Assembly (NCBI GenBank): GCA_965260995.1
Contig: CBDHCD010000001.1
Location: 558,001 to 622,000, forward strand
DNA length: 64,000 nt
Origin: JBBROS01 sp965260995
GTDB taxonomy: Bacteria; Pseudomonadota; Alphaproteobacteria; Acetobacterales; Acetobacteraceae
Reading direction: 5' to 3'
Shown: positions 9,274 to 17,984 of the stretch, piece after piece
Layout of the letters: the number at the start of each line of letters is the position of its first letter
How positions within the stretch are numbered: position 1 is the first letter of the stretch
Translations under genes and position numbers: made by a program
Notes under the pieces: model-generated
What the model saw: the letters and a program-made list of their open reading frames with translations, nothing else
Told to the model about the DNA's origin: nothing
Database searches by the model: none

Positions 9274-9479
9274 GCCGTTCTCGCCTCTTTACCTGTGTGA
9301 GCCGGCCGCGCCGAAGTCTTGCCCGTGGCCGTCGGTCACGCACGTCCCGATGTCCTGCCGGGATCGGCCGCGTGGCTTCCCCCGTGCTAGGCGCTCGCGG
9401 CCTCGCCGGCTTTCAGATTTCCGGCTTTGTCAGGATTCCATCAAAGCCGGGCGCGCCAGCGGCCCGGCGGGCGCAGGAT
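9274..9479. other. Intergenic region with a strong hairpin
   Basis: Upstream of the monooxygenase. A perfect 9-bp inverted repeat, CCGGCTTTG (9421-9429) and CAAAGCCGG (9442-9450), encloses 12 bases. No T-run follows, so it could be an operator or a terminator remnant. Nothing else is recognised. Confidence 0.45.
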
Positions 9480-10718
9480 CATTCAGTTCTGATTGTATTG
9501 AGCCGAGGGCGAGCAGCTGTGCGAAGCTGACGGCATTGGCGTAGAGCGCCAGGCTGACGTTCTGGACGCCGTTGGCGCGCAGGACGCTGAGTGCGATCGA
9601 ACGGATGCGGGCCATGATGTCGGACCTGGCGCGGATGCGGCTGGCGTCCTCGCCCAAGATCACGTCTCGAACGCAATGGGCGCGGTCCTCGATGTCCCAG
9701 TGCGCGCGGCCCCAGTGCGCGCGGATGGCGCTGCCCAGGCGCTTGGCGCCGTGGCGAGCCTGGCAGGGGGCAGTGTCCGACCTCCTCGCGCGTGGCCCAC
9801 AGGCCGGTGCGGGTGCGCTTGCTGTAGGTCAGGCGCGACACCCGGGCGACGCAGCCGACCAGCGTCTGCCGGGGCGCGTCCAGCTGGCCCGCCGTGTCGA
9901 ACACCTCGGTGCATCGGTGTTCCTGACGGCCATGGCGCCCGCGGTCCACGCTCTCGTGGCTGTATGAAGGGACGCCGGGCGGCGCACAGCCCGGCCAGGC
10001 TCGCGTGCAGCGTGGGCTGGTTGTCCTTGACGCGGACCAGCAGGGCGTTGCCGGTTGCCGTGGCCTGCGCGAAACTGCCCCTCTGGCCATGCGATGCGTC
10101 GGCGGCGAACAGCACGCCGGCCACGCCAGGTTCCGCCGTCAGCACCGGCACCGTCGCGATCTCGTCCGGCGCCCCTGCCAGCTCCTGACGCGCCAGGATC
10201 AGGGCGGCGTCGCTGGCGAAGGCGCTGAGCACGTGGATTGCCTTGCGGTCGGTCAGGTAATCGAAGCTGCCACGCAGCGTCTTGCCGTCGAGCGCCACCG
10301 TGCGCGGCGCTCCTGGGGCGCTGCGCGTGCTCAGATCATGGGCATGGTGGCGGAGGCCGCTTCGAGGTCATCGCCGCCGAGCGCCAGGAACAGGTGGCGC
10401 AGGGTGTTCACCGCCGGAGCGTGCCGGACGCTGGCGCCGGACACGGCGTTCAGACGCTCGCGCAACCGAGCGATGAAGGCGACGATCTTCTGGCAGGAGG
10501 TCGCGCCCGCAAGCGTGTCAAGGACCGAGAACAGCAGCAGGTGGCTCATGCCGTGGCGCTTGCCTCGGGCACGGCGCGGGTCGGGCACCTCGGCGAGTGC
10601 GGCAAGCAGGCAAGCGGATGGCACAGGGCAACCGCGCGAAGCTGGAAAGTCGCCTCCATACAGCCGCTATGTCGTCACCCCGCCGCTCACGCCCAGGCCG
10701 CTACGGCAGAACTGAATG
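9480..10718 (-). mobile_element. Decayed ISAs1-type element
   Basis: A 12-bp inverted repeat, CATTCAGTTCTG at 9480-9491 and its complement at 10707-10718, brackets a broken ISAs1-type transposase gene. No target duplication was found next to these ends. The repeats are short, so the outer limits are approximate. Confidence 0.6.
9484..10624 (-). pseudogene. ISAs1-family transposase pseudogene, several frameshifts
   Basis: The N-terminal part MPSACLLAALAEVPDPRR through NTLRHLFLALGGDD lies in one frame (10624-10331). ALDGKTLRGS, with the catalytic region LFAADASHGQRGSF, lies in a second (from about 10298). VDRGRHGRQEHRCTEVFDT through SRLTYSKRTRTG is in a third. The C-terminus GEDASRIRARSDIMARIRSI through VSLALYANAVSF is in the remaining frame. 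The order matches the ISAs1 (H-repeat-associated) transposase throughout, so this is one gene disrupted by at least three indels. It is not functional. Confidence 0.8.
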
Positions 10719-10914
10719 GCCTGGCCCAAAACCAGCGCAGAGCAGCCTGATGTCTGTTGGCTCGCCTCCTTGATGGCGGAACACATTGCCTCGCCATCGG
10801 TCGCGTCGCCGTATAGCTGCCTTGATCGCTCACTAACGGTGTTCAAGGTGCCTAGAGCGGTAGCCTTCCTGTCTGAATTGGGAGGGGTATCCAAGGCTGC
10901 TGAAGTCTGGTTTA
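10719..10914. other. Short unassigned segment between two IS elements
   Basis: About 200 bp between the ISAs1-type right repeat and the IS3-type left end. The minus strand has an open stretch (TALGTLNTVSERSRQLYG) that could be a fragment of a host or Tn3-associated gene. I do not recognise it. Confidence 0.3.
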
Positions 10915-10935
10915 TGAACCGCCCCTGGTTTTCCT

Positions 10936-11251
10936 GAAGGCTGTTTGGTTTGAGTTTAGGCGGGCGATCGGCCTGGCCTTGAGCGAGGCATAGCAGGCTG
11001 CCTCCGCTTCGGCGGGCGGGATATTGCCGATCAGCCCGATCAGGCGGGGGTTGTGGAACCAGTCGACCCGTTCGAGGGTGGCGAACTCGACGGCCTCGAA
11101 CGAGCGAGGGTCCTCGCCGATGGATGACCTCGGCCTTGACAAGGCCGATCACCGTTCCCGCCAGAGCCTTGTCGCAGGAGCCGCCGACGCTGCCGACCGA
11201 GGGCTCAAGGCCTGCCTCCGCCAAGCGCTCAGCATGGCGAATGCTGACGCA
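10936..11251 (-). pseudogene. 3' part of IS3-family orfB
   Basis: Minus-strand CVSIRHAERLAEAGLEPSVG, then GLVKAEVIHRRGP, then in a second frame SFEAVEFATLERVDWFHNPR and NIPPAEAEAACYASL. This is the C-terminal third of an IS3-type DDE integrase, including the Glu region. A frameshift near 11120-11140 separates the two pieces. The upstream part of the gene lies on the other side of the IS30-type element (from 12714). Confidence 0.82.
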
Positions 11252-11254
11252 TCG

Positions 11255-12710
11255 CTTGGTTTCAAGCGGTTGTTGCAACACCAGCGTGACCTGACCGCAG
11301 CACGGCGTCGAGCGCCTCGGCGGGCGTTTTCCAACCGAGCGTCTTGCGCGGTCTGCCGTTGAGCGCGGCGGCCACCGCCGCGAGGTCGTTCACACCGTGG
11401 GCGCTCAGGTCCGTTCCCTTCGGGAAATACTGCCGCAGCAGCCCGTTGGTGTTCTCGTTCGTGCCGCGCTGCCACGGACTATGCGGGTCACAGAAGTAGA
11501 CGGCCAGGCCCGTGTCGATCCGCAGCCTCGCGTGCTGAGCCATCTCCGCTCCTTGATCCCAGGTGAGCGAGCGCCGGAACGCCTCTGGCAAGGTGGTGAT
11601 CGTACGCGTGATGGCGTTGCGCACCGCTTCCGCGCCATGCCCGGCGAGCGCGGGACCATTCTTCTCCCGAACGCCCGTGCCATGACCTTCCATCGGCGGT
11701 AGGCGCAGAAGCATCGTGAACCGCGTCGTGCGCTCGACCAGGGTGCCGATAGCCGAACGGTTGAGACCGAGGATGAGATCGCCCTCCCAGTGCCCCGGCA
11801 CCGCGCGCTCATCCGCCTCCGTCGGGCGCGCGCTGATGAGGACCTCCGGGGTGACGAACGACTTGCCCCGCCCGCGCGTGCGCGCCCGCGGCACGCGCAG
11901 CGCCCGCCCTGTGCGCAAGCAGGCCGTCAGCTCGCGCTTCAGCGCTCCCCGGCCTTGAATGTAGAGCGCCTGGTAGATGGCCTCGTGACTGATCCGCATG
12001 GTCTCGTCCCCGGGAAAGTCGAGCCGCAGGCGCTGGACGATCTGCTGCGGGCTCCACGCCGCAGCCCACCGCCGGTTCTGCCGTCGCCCATGCCGGCGAC
12101 CCTTCCAGGGCACGGCCGGGCCGGCCACCGTGGCCCCGCCCGGGACAGCAACAACGCCCGCAAGCCGATCCTGCACGTAGGTCCGTAACGTCGCGTTCAC
12201 CGCGAGCTTCGCGGGCTTCGGCCGGCGCGCCGCGCGCTCAGCGTGCCACTGCGCGGTGGTCGCCCGGTCGTCCAGGTTGCCGCTCCGCGTCGCCGCGTTG
12301 CGCCGCAGCTCCCGCGACACCGTCGACGCCGCCCGCCCCAGCCGGCGTGCGACCTCCCGCACGCCCAAGCCCTGCGCCCGCCACAGCGCGATCCCCTCTC
12401 GTTCCGCAAAGGAAAGACAGCGCCCGGACGGCGGCCCCGATGACAGCGACAGGTGCGACGGCGCCATCCCGCCCGCCTCCTGGAACCAGCGGAACCCGAC
12501 CGGCTGCGATACCCCGACCTCCATCGCTGCATCCTCGCTCGACAAACCCTTGGCAATGAACGCCCAGAACCGCCGCCGGTGCGCCTGCCGCGCCACAGGA
12601 GGCCGACCAGGCAATCTCAACTTGCTCCGCAAAGCCCGATCCGAACGCCGCCGACCCGCCATCGCAACCGCCCTCCAACCCCAGTGTTGCGACGATCATT
12701 TGAATCCACC
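11255..12710 (-). mobile_element. Complete IS30-type insertion sequence, 1456 bp, 3-bp target duplication
   Basis: Imperfect terminal inverted repeats of about 27 bp are aligned from both ends (both contain GCAACAC at the same distance from the end). A 3-bp duplication TCG lies at 11252-11254 and 12711-12713. The boundaries are fixed independently because excision plus loss of one TCG restores the reading frame of the host orfB. Confidence 0.9.
11262..12662 (-). CDS. IS30-family transposase
   Basis: 466 residues, intact. An N-terminal helix-turn-helix (SFAEREGIALWRAQGLGVRE, then VARRLGRAASTVSRELRRN) binds the ends. The DDE core follows, with HWEGDLILG (first Asp), LTWDQGAEM (second Asp) and QRGTNENTNGLLRQYFPKG (Glu). 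It is longer than many IS30 transposases (usually about 320-390) because of an extra N-terminal segment of about 90 residues containing a second HTH-like region. It is potentially active and is the only intact gene in this nested block. Confidence 0.92.
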   Translation of the reverse strand: MAGRRRSDRALRSKLRLPGRPPVARQAHRRRFWAFIAKGLSSEDAAMEVGVSQPVGFRWFQEAGGMAPSHLSLSSGPPSGRCLSFAEREGIALWRAQGLGVREVARRLGRAASTVSRELRRNAATRSGNLDDRATTAQWHAERAARRPKPAKLAVNATLRTYVQDRLAGVVAVPGGATVAGPAVPWKGRRHGRRQNRRWAAAWSPQQIVQRLRLDFPGDETMRISHEAIYQALYIQGRGALKRELTACLRTGRALRVPRARTRGRGKSFVTPEVLISARPTEADERAVPGHWEGDLILGLNRSAIGTLVERTTRFTMLLRLPPMEGHGTGVREKNGPALAGHGAEAVRNAITRTITTLPEAFRRSLTWDQGAEMAQHARLRIDTGLAVYFCDPHSPWQRGTNENTNGLLRQYFPKGTDLSAHGVNDLAAVAAALNGRPRKTLGWKTPAEALDAVLRSGHAGVATTA

Positions 12711-13060
12711 TCGGGATCCCCCGTCGGAATGATGCGCGAGCGCGCCGCGGGCGAAGGGCTGGCGCTGGCGGAGGGCCTGGCCCGAAGCACCGGGAGCACA
12801 ATCCGCCCGTGCCGAACGCGACACGCGCCAGCCGACGGTGCGTCGAGCAAAGACGTCGATCCCGAAGGCGACAGACATGAAGCCGCTCCAAGTCGCGACA
12901 GAGGTGGCGCCGCCGAGCCAGAGCATGTTCGGCCCCGGCGCCTTGAAGCGGCGCCTTGACGATGCGGCTCACCCGCTCGAGCGGGCGCGGCGTTGAGGCG
13001 CCGCTGATCGTGGCGCGGACGCTCTTGGCGCGGACGGCGCCCTTCAGACCCGCCTGCCGC

Positions 13061-13105
13061 ATCGGGCGCATCGGGCGCATCGGGCGCATCGGGCGCATCG
13101 GGCGC
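13061..13105. repeat. Five tandem copies of a 9-bp unit
   Basis: ATCGGGCGC is repeated five times without mismatch inside the IS3 orfB remnant. In the orfB frame it encodes a run of Met-Arg-Pro triplets, where related proteins have one copy. It arose by replication slippage in a gene no longer under selection. Confidence 0.95.
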
Positions 13106-13260
13106 GAGACGGCGCAACGGGCGATGTCGAAGCCCTCGTGCTTGATCTGTCGCCAGAGCTTCCGAGCGCCGTGGACGCCGAAGCTTTCGGCAAAGACGCG
13201 GCCGATCTCCCAGCAAAGCTCGGGCAAAGCTCGGCATCACGGCGCGCGCGGGCCGGTGTC

Positions 13261-13305
13261 CGGCTGGGATCGGCCCGGCTGGGATCGGCCCGGCTGGGAT
13301 CGGCC
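13261..13305. repeat. Three tandem copies of a 15-bp unit
   Basis: CGGCTGGGATCGGCC is repeated three times perfectly, encoding repeated ADPSR in the orfB frame. It is an independent expansion about 155 bp from the 9-bp array. Confidence 0.95.
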
Positions 13306-13394
13306 GGTCTGGCAGCGCGCTCGTGGTAGGCCGGCGGGGCGACCGGCCGAACCCGGCAGATCGGCTCGACCCCATAGGCCTTGCGGCTCTCGTC

Positions 13395-13446
13395 GATGAA
13401 CGCCTTCATCGTTGAAGGCGCGGATGAACGCCTTCATCGTTGAAGG
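13395..13446. repeat. 24-bp direct duplication at the orfA/orfB junction
   Basis: Two identical 24-bp copies start at 13395 and 13423, 28 bp apart. The unit covers the end of orfA and the start of orfB (encoding MKAFI). This duplication is likely one of the frame-breaking events of the element. Confidence 0.9.
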
Positions 13447-13772
13447 GGCAGTCGAGCTCCGCCTGGGCAAAACACGCGCCGGTCTTGCGCAGGATCGCGT
13501 TGACCTGGCAAAGCTCACGCCCCTCGTGTTCCAGCAGCTTGACCCGTTCGCGCGCCTCGCTCGTCGCTCCGGCCCGCGGGCGCTCCCCGCGGGCGCTCAT
13601 CGCGTTCGCCCCGACCTACCCAATCGCGCAGCCTCTCGCCCGGGCACCCGATCGTCGCCGCGATCCACCGCATCGCCGCCCACCGCGAGCCGTGCCCGCC
13701 CTGGCGCTCCAAACCCATCCGAACCGCGCGGGCACCCACCTCAGGACGATAGGGCGGCGCTCTCCTCGTCAT
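13411..13772 (-). pseudogene. IS3-family orfA, frame-disrupted
   Basis: MTRRAPPYRPEVGARAVRMG, then AAMRWIAATIGCPGERLRDW, is an IS3-type helix-turn-helix protein that guides the OrfAB transposase to DNA. The C-terminal leucine-zipper part (RERVKLLEHEGRELCQVNAI, then LRKTGACFAQAELDCPF) is in another frame, so at least one indel separates them. It is followed immediately by the orfB remnant. Inactive. Confidence 0.78.
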
Positions 13773-13822
13773 GGATCCATGTTCTCAAGAGCGGAGCCGC
13801 CGGGAGGACCAAGGGCGGTTCA

Positions 13823-14147
13823 TCCAGTGTCTTGGTCATGGAGTGGTGCGCCTCGTTGTTGGAGCGGAAATCGAGGGCCGCCAGCAGGTCCAGCACGGCG
13901 CGGCGGTAGTGGCCGCGGTAGGAGCTGCGGATGGTGGAGCGCAGGGTGGTCCGATGTGTCGGGCCGATTGCCTTAGCCTCGCGCACCAGGTCCTTGAACG
14001 CTTGCTCGCCCACGGCGGGGTAGAGCACCTCGCGCACGGTGCTATCGGGGCGTTCAACGGCCACGTCGGCGATCCGATACAGCAGGGCCTGCTTGCCGGT
14101 GACGCGCTTGAGGTCGTCCAGCAATTCCTTCTCAACCCGGCTCTGAG
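13823..14147 (-). pseudogene. Internal fragment of a Tn3-family transposase (tnpA)
   Basis: Reads VEKELLDDLKRVTGKQALLY, then STVREVLYPAVGEQAFKDLV, then IRSSYRGHYRRAVLDLLAAL and DFRSNNEAHH. This matches the N-terminal-to-middle region of Tn3-family TnpA, a protein of about 1000 residues. Only about 105 residues remain: the left side is cut by the IS3-type element and the right side by the inverted repeat of the IS701-like element at 14148. It shows that a Tn3-type transposon was the original host of this IS pile-up. Confidence 0.82.
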
Positions 14148-14168
14148 CTCGACTTTGGCCATTTCCGG

Positions 14169-14435
14169 TCATGCGTTGATCCAGAAATGCGGCTCGGAGG
14201 CGATGTGTTCGAGGGCTTCGTTAAGCGGCATGGCCGCGATGCCGAACGGCCCTGAGGCGCCCCAGCGCTGGCCGTTCCACCAAAGCACCTGCATCTTGTC
14301 GGCGTCCCCGGTCGGCTTGAGCCTGGCAAGCGGCGCGCCGGTGCGTTGGCTCATGAGCGAATAGCCGCGCCCTGCCTTGTGCACCGCGACGCCGCCGCCG
14401 CGGGCTTGGTTGAATGCCTCGATGCGCTCCCACAT
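14169..14435 (-). CDS. Small protein of unknown function, probable IS701-element passenger
   Basis: 88 residues starting MWERIEAFNQARGGGVAVHK and ending EPHFWINA. I do not recognise a family with confidence. It is soluble and basic-to-neutral with several tryptophans (VLWWNGQRWG) and looks like a small beta-rich domain. The stop codon directly touches the left terminal repeat of the IS701-like element, and the gene is divergent from the transposase with about 80 bp between the starts. That architecture suggests it belongs to the element and moves with it. It could modulate transposition or be a cargo gene; neither is shown by the sequence. Confidence 0.6.
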   Translation of the reverse strand: MWERIEAFNQARGGGVAVHKAGRGYSLMSQRTGAPLARLKPTGDADKMQVLWWNGQRWGASGPFGIAAMPLNEALEHIASEPHFWINA

Positions 14436-14514
14436 GGGGTCGCTGGCCGGCACGGTTGATCCTTCTGGCGCGTATGGAGTTGTCGGGCGGCAACGACACC
14501 ACTGCGAGGCCACC

Positions 14515-15879
14515 ATGGCAAGACAAACCGACCCCGAAACCCACCCTGGCCCTCTTGCCGCCTGGATGGTGCCGTTTGCCGGGTGCTTCACCCGCCCGAC
14601 CTGGGCCAACCTGCTGGTGCTTGCCGCAGGCGCCATCCTGTCCCCGGGCCGGCGCACCGTCGCCGCAGCGCTGAGCAGCATGGGCCTGCGCGGGGCGGCG
14701 ACCTTCACCAACTACCACCGTGCGCTTAACCGCAGCCGCTGGTCGGGCCAGGCTGCTGCACGCTGCCTGCTCGGACTGCTGGTCGCCTCCTTCGTGCCGA
14801 GCGGCCCGGTCGTGGTCGGTATTGACGAAACCATCGAGCGCCGCTGGGGCACGAAGATCAAGGCGCGCGGCATCTACCGCGATCCCGTGCAATCCAGCCA
14901 CGGCCACTTTGTCAGGGCGTCCGGCCTGCGCTGGATCAGCCTGATGCTGCTCGCGCCCGTGCCGTTCGCCGGGCGTGTTTGGGCTTTGCCGTTCCTCACC
15001 TCGCTGGCGCCCTCTGAGCGCTACGCACAAGTCCACGGACGCCGGCACAAGCTGCTGACGGATCGGGCACGCCAACTGCTGCTCCGGCTCGCGCGCTGGT
15101 TGCCGGATCGGCGGATCATAGCCGTCGCCGACAGCAGCTACGCCGCTATCGAGCTGCTCGCAGCCGTGTGCCGGCATGTTGTCGTGATTACCCGGCTGCG
15201 ACTCGACGCGCGCCTGTTCGACCCGCCCCCTCCACGCTTGCCCGGAACGAAAGGACGTCCGCGCGTATCCGGCGCACGCCAGCCGACGCTGCTCCAGCGC
15301 CTGGCCGACCCGAAAACAGAGTGGCAGCGCGTCACAATTACGGGCTGGTACGAGCAGGGCGAACGCCAGCTCGACGTCGTGTCGGGCAGGGCACTCTGGT
15401 ACCATCCTGGCAAGCAAGTGCCGGTCCGCTGGGTGCTGGTCCGCGACCCGGCCGGCGAGGCCGAACCGCAAGCGTTCCTGTGCACGGACCAAGCCGCCGA
15501 CCCGGTCGCCATCCTGCAGCTGTTCGTGCGCCGCTGGTCCGTCGAGGTGACCTTCGCCGAGGTGCGCCGGCACCTGGGCGTGGAAACGCAGCGCCAATGG
15601 TCGGACCTGGCTGTTGCCCGCACCACCCCGTGCCTGCTCGCCCTGTTCTCGCTCGTGACGCTCTGGGCCAGCGACTTGGCCGCGCGCGGCCTCGTCCTGC
15701 CCAGGCGCGCCGCTTGGTATGCCAAACACGCCGTCACCTTCTCCGACGCGCTCGCCGCCGTCCGCCGCCAGCTTTGGATCGCACAGGCTTTCTCAACATC
15801 GCCGCATGCCCAGAACACCGCAACAATCCCGCGCGTGCTCCTCGATAGGCTCACCGAAGCCGCATGCTACCCAGCCTGA
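14515..15879 (+). CDS. IS701-type transposase
   Basis: 454 residues from the ATG at 14515 (MARQTDPETHPGPLAAWMVP). DDE-type: the first Asp is in VVVGIDETIERRWG, the second in IIAVADSSYAAIELL, and the Glu region is RRWSVEVTFAEVRRHLGVET. The order and spacing fit the IS701-like DDE_5 group. The N-terminal segment FTRPTWANLLVLAAGAILSP is also typical. The stop codon lies inside the right terminal repeat. No frameshift, so it is potentially active. Confidence 0.87.
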   Translation: MARQTDPETHPGPLAAWMVPFAGCFTRPTWANLLVLAAGAILSPGRRTVAAALSSMGLRGAATFTNYHRALNRSRWSGQAAARCLLGLLVASFVPSGPVVVGIDETIERRWGTKIKARGIYRDPVQSSHGHFVRASGLRWISLMLLAPVPFAGRVWALPFLTSLAPSERYAQVHGRRHKLLTDRARQLLLRLARWLPDRRIIAVADSSYAAIELLAAVCRHVVVITRLRLDARLFDPPPPRLPGTKGRPRVSGARQPTLLQRLADPKTEWQRVTITGWYEQGERQLDVVSGRALWYHPGKQVPVRWVLVRDPAGEAEPQAFLCTDQAADPVAILQLFVRRWSVEVTFAEVRRHLGVETQRQWSDLAVARTTPCLLALFSLVTLWASDLAARGLVLPRRAAWYAKHAVTFSDALAAVRRQLWIAQAFSTSPHAQNTATIPRVLLDRLTEAACYPA

Positions 15880-15944
15880 AATGGCCAAAGTCGAGTAAAG
15901 AATGCGTTTGCGAGCTGTCGCCGCGTGCTCTTGTACCAATCGCC

Positions 15945-17017
15945 TTAAACACTGACCTGTGCCCAGGTGCGGGTGGTGATGGAGGTGATGCGTTTGGTGT
16001 CGGTCATGAGGCCGTTCCAGGCGTCGCAGCAGGCGTCCACGATTGCGGTGTAGCCGTCCCACACCGTCATGCCGAGGGCGTTGCCGCGCAAGTATTCCCA
16101 CACGTTCTCCATCGGGTTCAGCTCCGGCGCGCAGGGCGGCAGGCGCAGCAGGGTGACGTTGCGGGGCACCTTCAGCCTTGCGCCGGGCTGGTGCCATCCT
16201 GCGCCGTCGCAGACCAGCATGGCATGCGCCCCTGGCGCCACCTGGGTGCTGACTTCCTCCAAGTGGAGCGCCATGGCCTCGCTGTTGACCCCTGGCATGA
16301 CAAGGGCGGCGCCCATGGCGCGCGCGGGGCATGTGGCGTCGAACAGGGAGGCGCTCTCGTGCCGGCAGTCGCGCACCCGCGCCGGGCGCGATCCGATGGG
16401 CGCCCACACGTAGGACAGGGTGCCCTGCTGGCCGACCCGGGCCTCGTCCTCGAACCAGACCTCGATGGTCTTGCCGGCGGCCTCTGGCGGCAGGGCGGTG
16501 GCTACGAGGGTGGCGAAGTTTTATATGCCTCCTGCGCCGCCAAGTCCTGCTTGGGGTGGAAGGGGCGCGGCTGCAAGCGCGTCAGCCGAAGCCGGCGCAG
16601 CAGCGTGCCCACGGTTCGCTCATGCACCTCCACCTCGAACCGGGCCTGGACCTGCGCCCGCAGGTCCAGGCAGCGCCGCCGGACAACGCCGTCCTCGGCC
16701 AGGTCCGGCCCAGCCAGCACCAACTCCTCCAACTCCTGCATCTGCTCCGCCGACAGCGCCGGCGGGCGGCCACTGCGGGGCACGTCCCGCACGCCTTCGA
16801 CGCCGTGGGCGTTGTAGCGGTGGACCCAGTCCCGCAAGGTCTGCCGATCCATCCCGCCAGCTTGAGCCGCGAGGTGCCGCGGGTGCCCGTCCAGCACCAT
16901 CGCCAAGGCCAGCCGCCGCCGCGCCTGCCTCACGTCCCGCGCGCCTGCCGCCGCCGCACGTCGCCCCGCACTGTCCAGGTCGTCCCGCGTGATCGCAACC
17001 GATGCCATGCCACCCAC
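15945..17017 (-). CDS. IS630-family transposase in two frames (possible -1 frameshift)
   Basis: The first frame (17017-16502, 171 residues) has the paired helix-turn-helix DNA-binding part (RRRLALAMVLDGHPRHLAAQ, then DRQTLRDWVHRYNAHGVEGV) and ends shortly after HPKQDLAAQEAYK. The second frame (to 15945) contains FATLVATALPPEA, then MLVCDGAGWHQPGARL (Asp) and PPCAPELNPMENVWEYLRG (Asp/Glu block). Joining needs a -1 shift at an A4 run (complement of 16519-16522). Several IS630-type elements use programmed -1 frameshifting, so this may be functional rather than broken. Terminal repeats were not located. Confidence 0.78.
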
Positions 17018-17071
17018 CCCGAACCGAACACAGGGCGCATGGACCCATACCCTCGCGAACTTGGGAAACCC

Positions 17072-17899
17072 TCAGGAGGCAGAACTCTCGGCGGCTGGTA
17101 TTACTGTCTGGTCATGCACCTCGATCTGCCAGGCGCCGTTGTTGGCGACAACGATCAGGACGGGCACCTTGTGACGCACAGCAGTGTCGACCTCGATCGC
17201 GTTGAAGCCGAACGCGCCGTCCCCGGTCGCCACCAGCACCGGTCGATCGGGAATGGCGAGGCTCGCGGCGATGCTGTAAGGCACGCCGATACCGATGCAG
17301 CCGAACGGTCCGGAGTCGAGCATATCCGGTGCAGACAGGCCGATCCGGGCAAAGCTGAGGAAATCGCCACCATCGGTGATGACAACCGCGTCTGGGCCGA
17401 TTGCCTTCTGCAGGGCAGCGAGCAAGCGGTTCGGGTGCATCCGCCCGTCGCTGCCAGGAGGCGCCGTCCGCATCGACTGTTTCAGCTTGCGCGCACGTTC
17501 CTCATGCGACCGGTGCAGCCCGTCCGCTCATTCCCGGTCAACGGACGCGGACCGGTTGCCAGCGGCCTCGACCAGCGTACGCAACGCCTTCGCCGGTGAG
17601 GCGAAGATCTCGACCACGCCACGCCGGTTGTCACGCAGTTCACCCGGCACCTCTCCGATGCGTACGAAACGCGCCTGGCCGAAGATCGCGGGGGAGCCAT
17701 AGGCGAGCTGGAAATCCAACCGGCGTCCCACCGTCAATAGGACATCTGCCTCAACCATCACCCTGCCACGCATCGCGCCAACAACGGAAGCGTGCGTATC
17801 CGGCACCAGACCGCGGCTCTCGCCAGTATCAAGATAGACCGCGCCGAGCCGGTCCAGCAGCGCGATCATCTCAGGACCTGTTCGGCCCAGGGCCGACAA
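17072..17899 (-). pseudogene. Remnant of a thiamine-pyrophosphate enzyme (acetolactate-synthase-like)
   Basis: The upstream frame (17899-17528) carries the central domain (ADVLLTVGRRLDFQLAYGSP). The downstream frame (17473-17072) carries the C-terminal TPP-binding domain, with ITDGGDFLSFARIGL and the GDGAFGFNAIEVDTAVRHKV motif followed by VVANNGAWQIE. Such enzymes decarboxylate 2-oxo acids or join C2 units. It lacks the whole N-terminal domain, has a frameshift between 17474 and 17527, and its 3' end abuts the IS630-type element. Non-functional, and probably a former metabolic gene of this replicon. Confidence 0.75.
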
Positions 17900-17984
17900 G
17901 GACCTGAGCGGGCGGAGCCGTTCTCCGTCATCCGGGCACCGTCAGAACAAGCCGGCACCGCAGCCGGCCGGCATCCCGGCGCAT

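Larger units (their letters stand above)
12714..13410 (-). pseudogene. 5' part of IS3-family orfB with internal repeat expansions
   Basis: Reads AFIDESRKAYGVEPICRV, then ESFGVHGARKLWRQIKHEGFD, then DVFARRTVGWRVSRSARAD and HHSDGGSR, the N-terminal and first catalytic parts of an IS3-group OrfB. It is broken across frames and swollen by three tandem repeat expansions: 13061-13105, 13261-13305 and 13395-13446. The frame is cut at 12713 by the IS30-type insertion and resumes at 11251. Confidence 0.8.
10915..13822 (-). mobile_element. IS3-family element interrupted by an IS30-type element
   Basis: The left end TGAACCGCCCCTGGTTTTCC (10915) and the complementary right end (13804-13822) match as imperfect inverted repeats of the IS3 group. 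The orfA and orfB remnants lie on the minus strand between them. At 11255-12710 an IS30-type element has jumped into orfB. Removing it rejoins HHSDGGSR with CVSIRHAERLAEAG, a continuous orfB sequence, which proves the nesting order. The right end abuts a Tn3-type tnpA fragment, so this IS3 element itself landed in a Tn3-family transposon. Confidence 0.88.
14148..15895 (+). mobile_element. IS701-like element carrying a divergent passenger gene
   Basis: Terminal inverted repeats of 21 bp with one mismatch lie at 14148-14168 (starting CTCGACTTTGGCC) and 15875-15895. Two divergent genes fill the interior. A small gene on the minus strand ends right at the left repeat, and the transposase on the plus strand ends inside the right repeat. 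The left flank is Tn3 tnpA. No matching target duplication was found (TGAG against TAAA). Confidence 0.72.

Noticed and set aside
9421..9450. Rho-independent terminator
   Set aside because: The 9-bp-arm hairpin lacks a following T-run and lies upstream rather than downstream of the neighbouring gene, so I list it only as a hairpin.
13061..13305. Regular short repeats resembling a CRISPR or protein repeat array
   Set aside because: Units are only 9 and 15 bp, perfectly tandem without spacers, and lie within an IS3 orfB remnant; they are slippage expansions.
14221..15729. A 502-codon minus-strand frame opposite the IS701-type transposase
   Set aside because: Low-complexity Gln/Arg/Gly-rich translation with no motifs; the plus strand has the transposase and terminal repeats.
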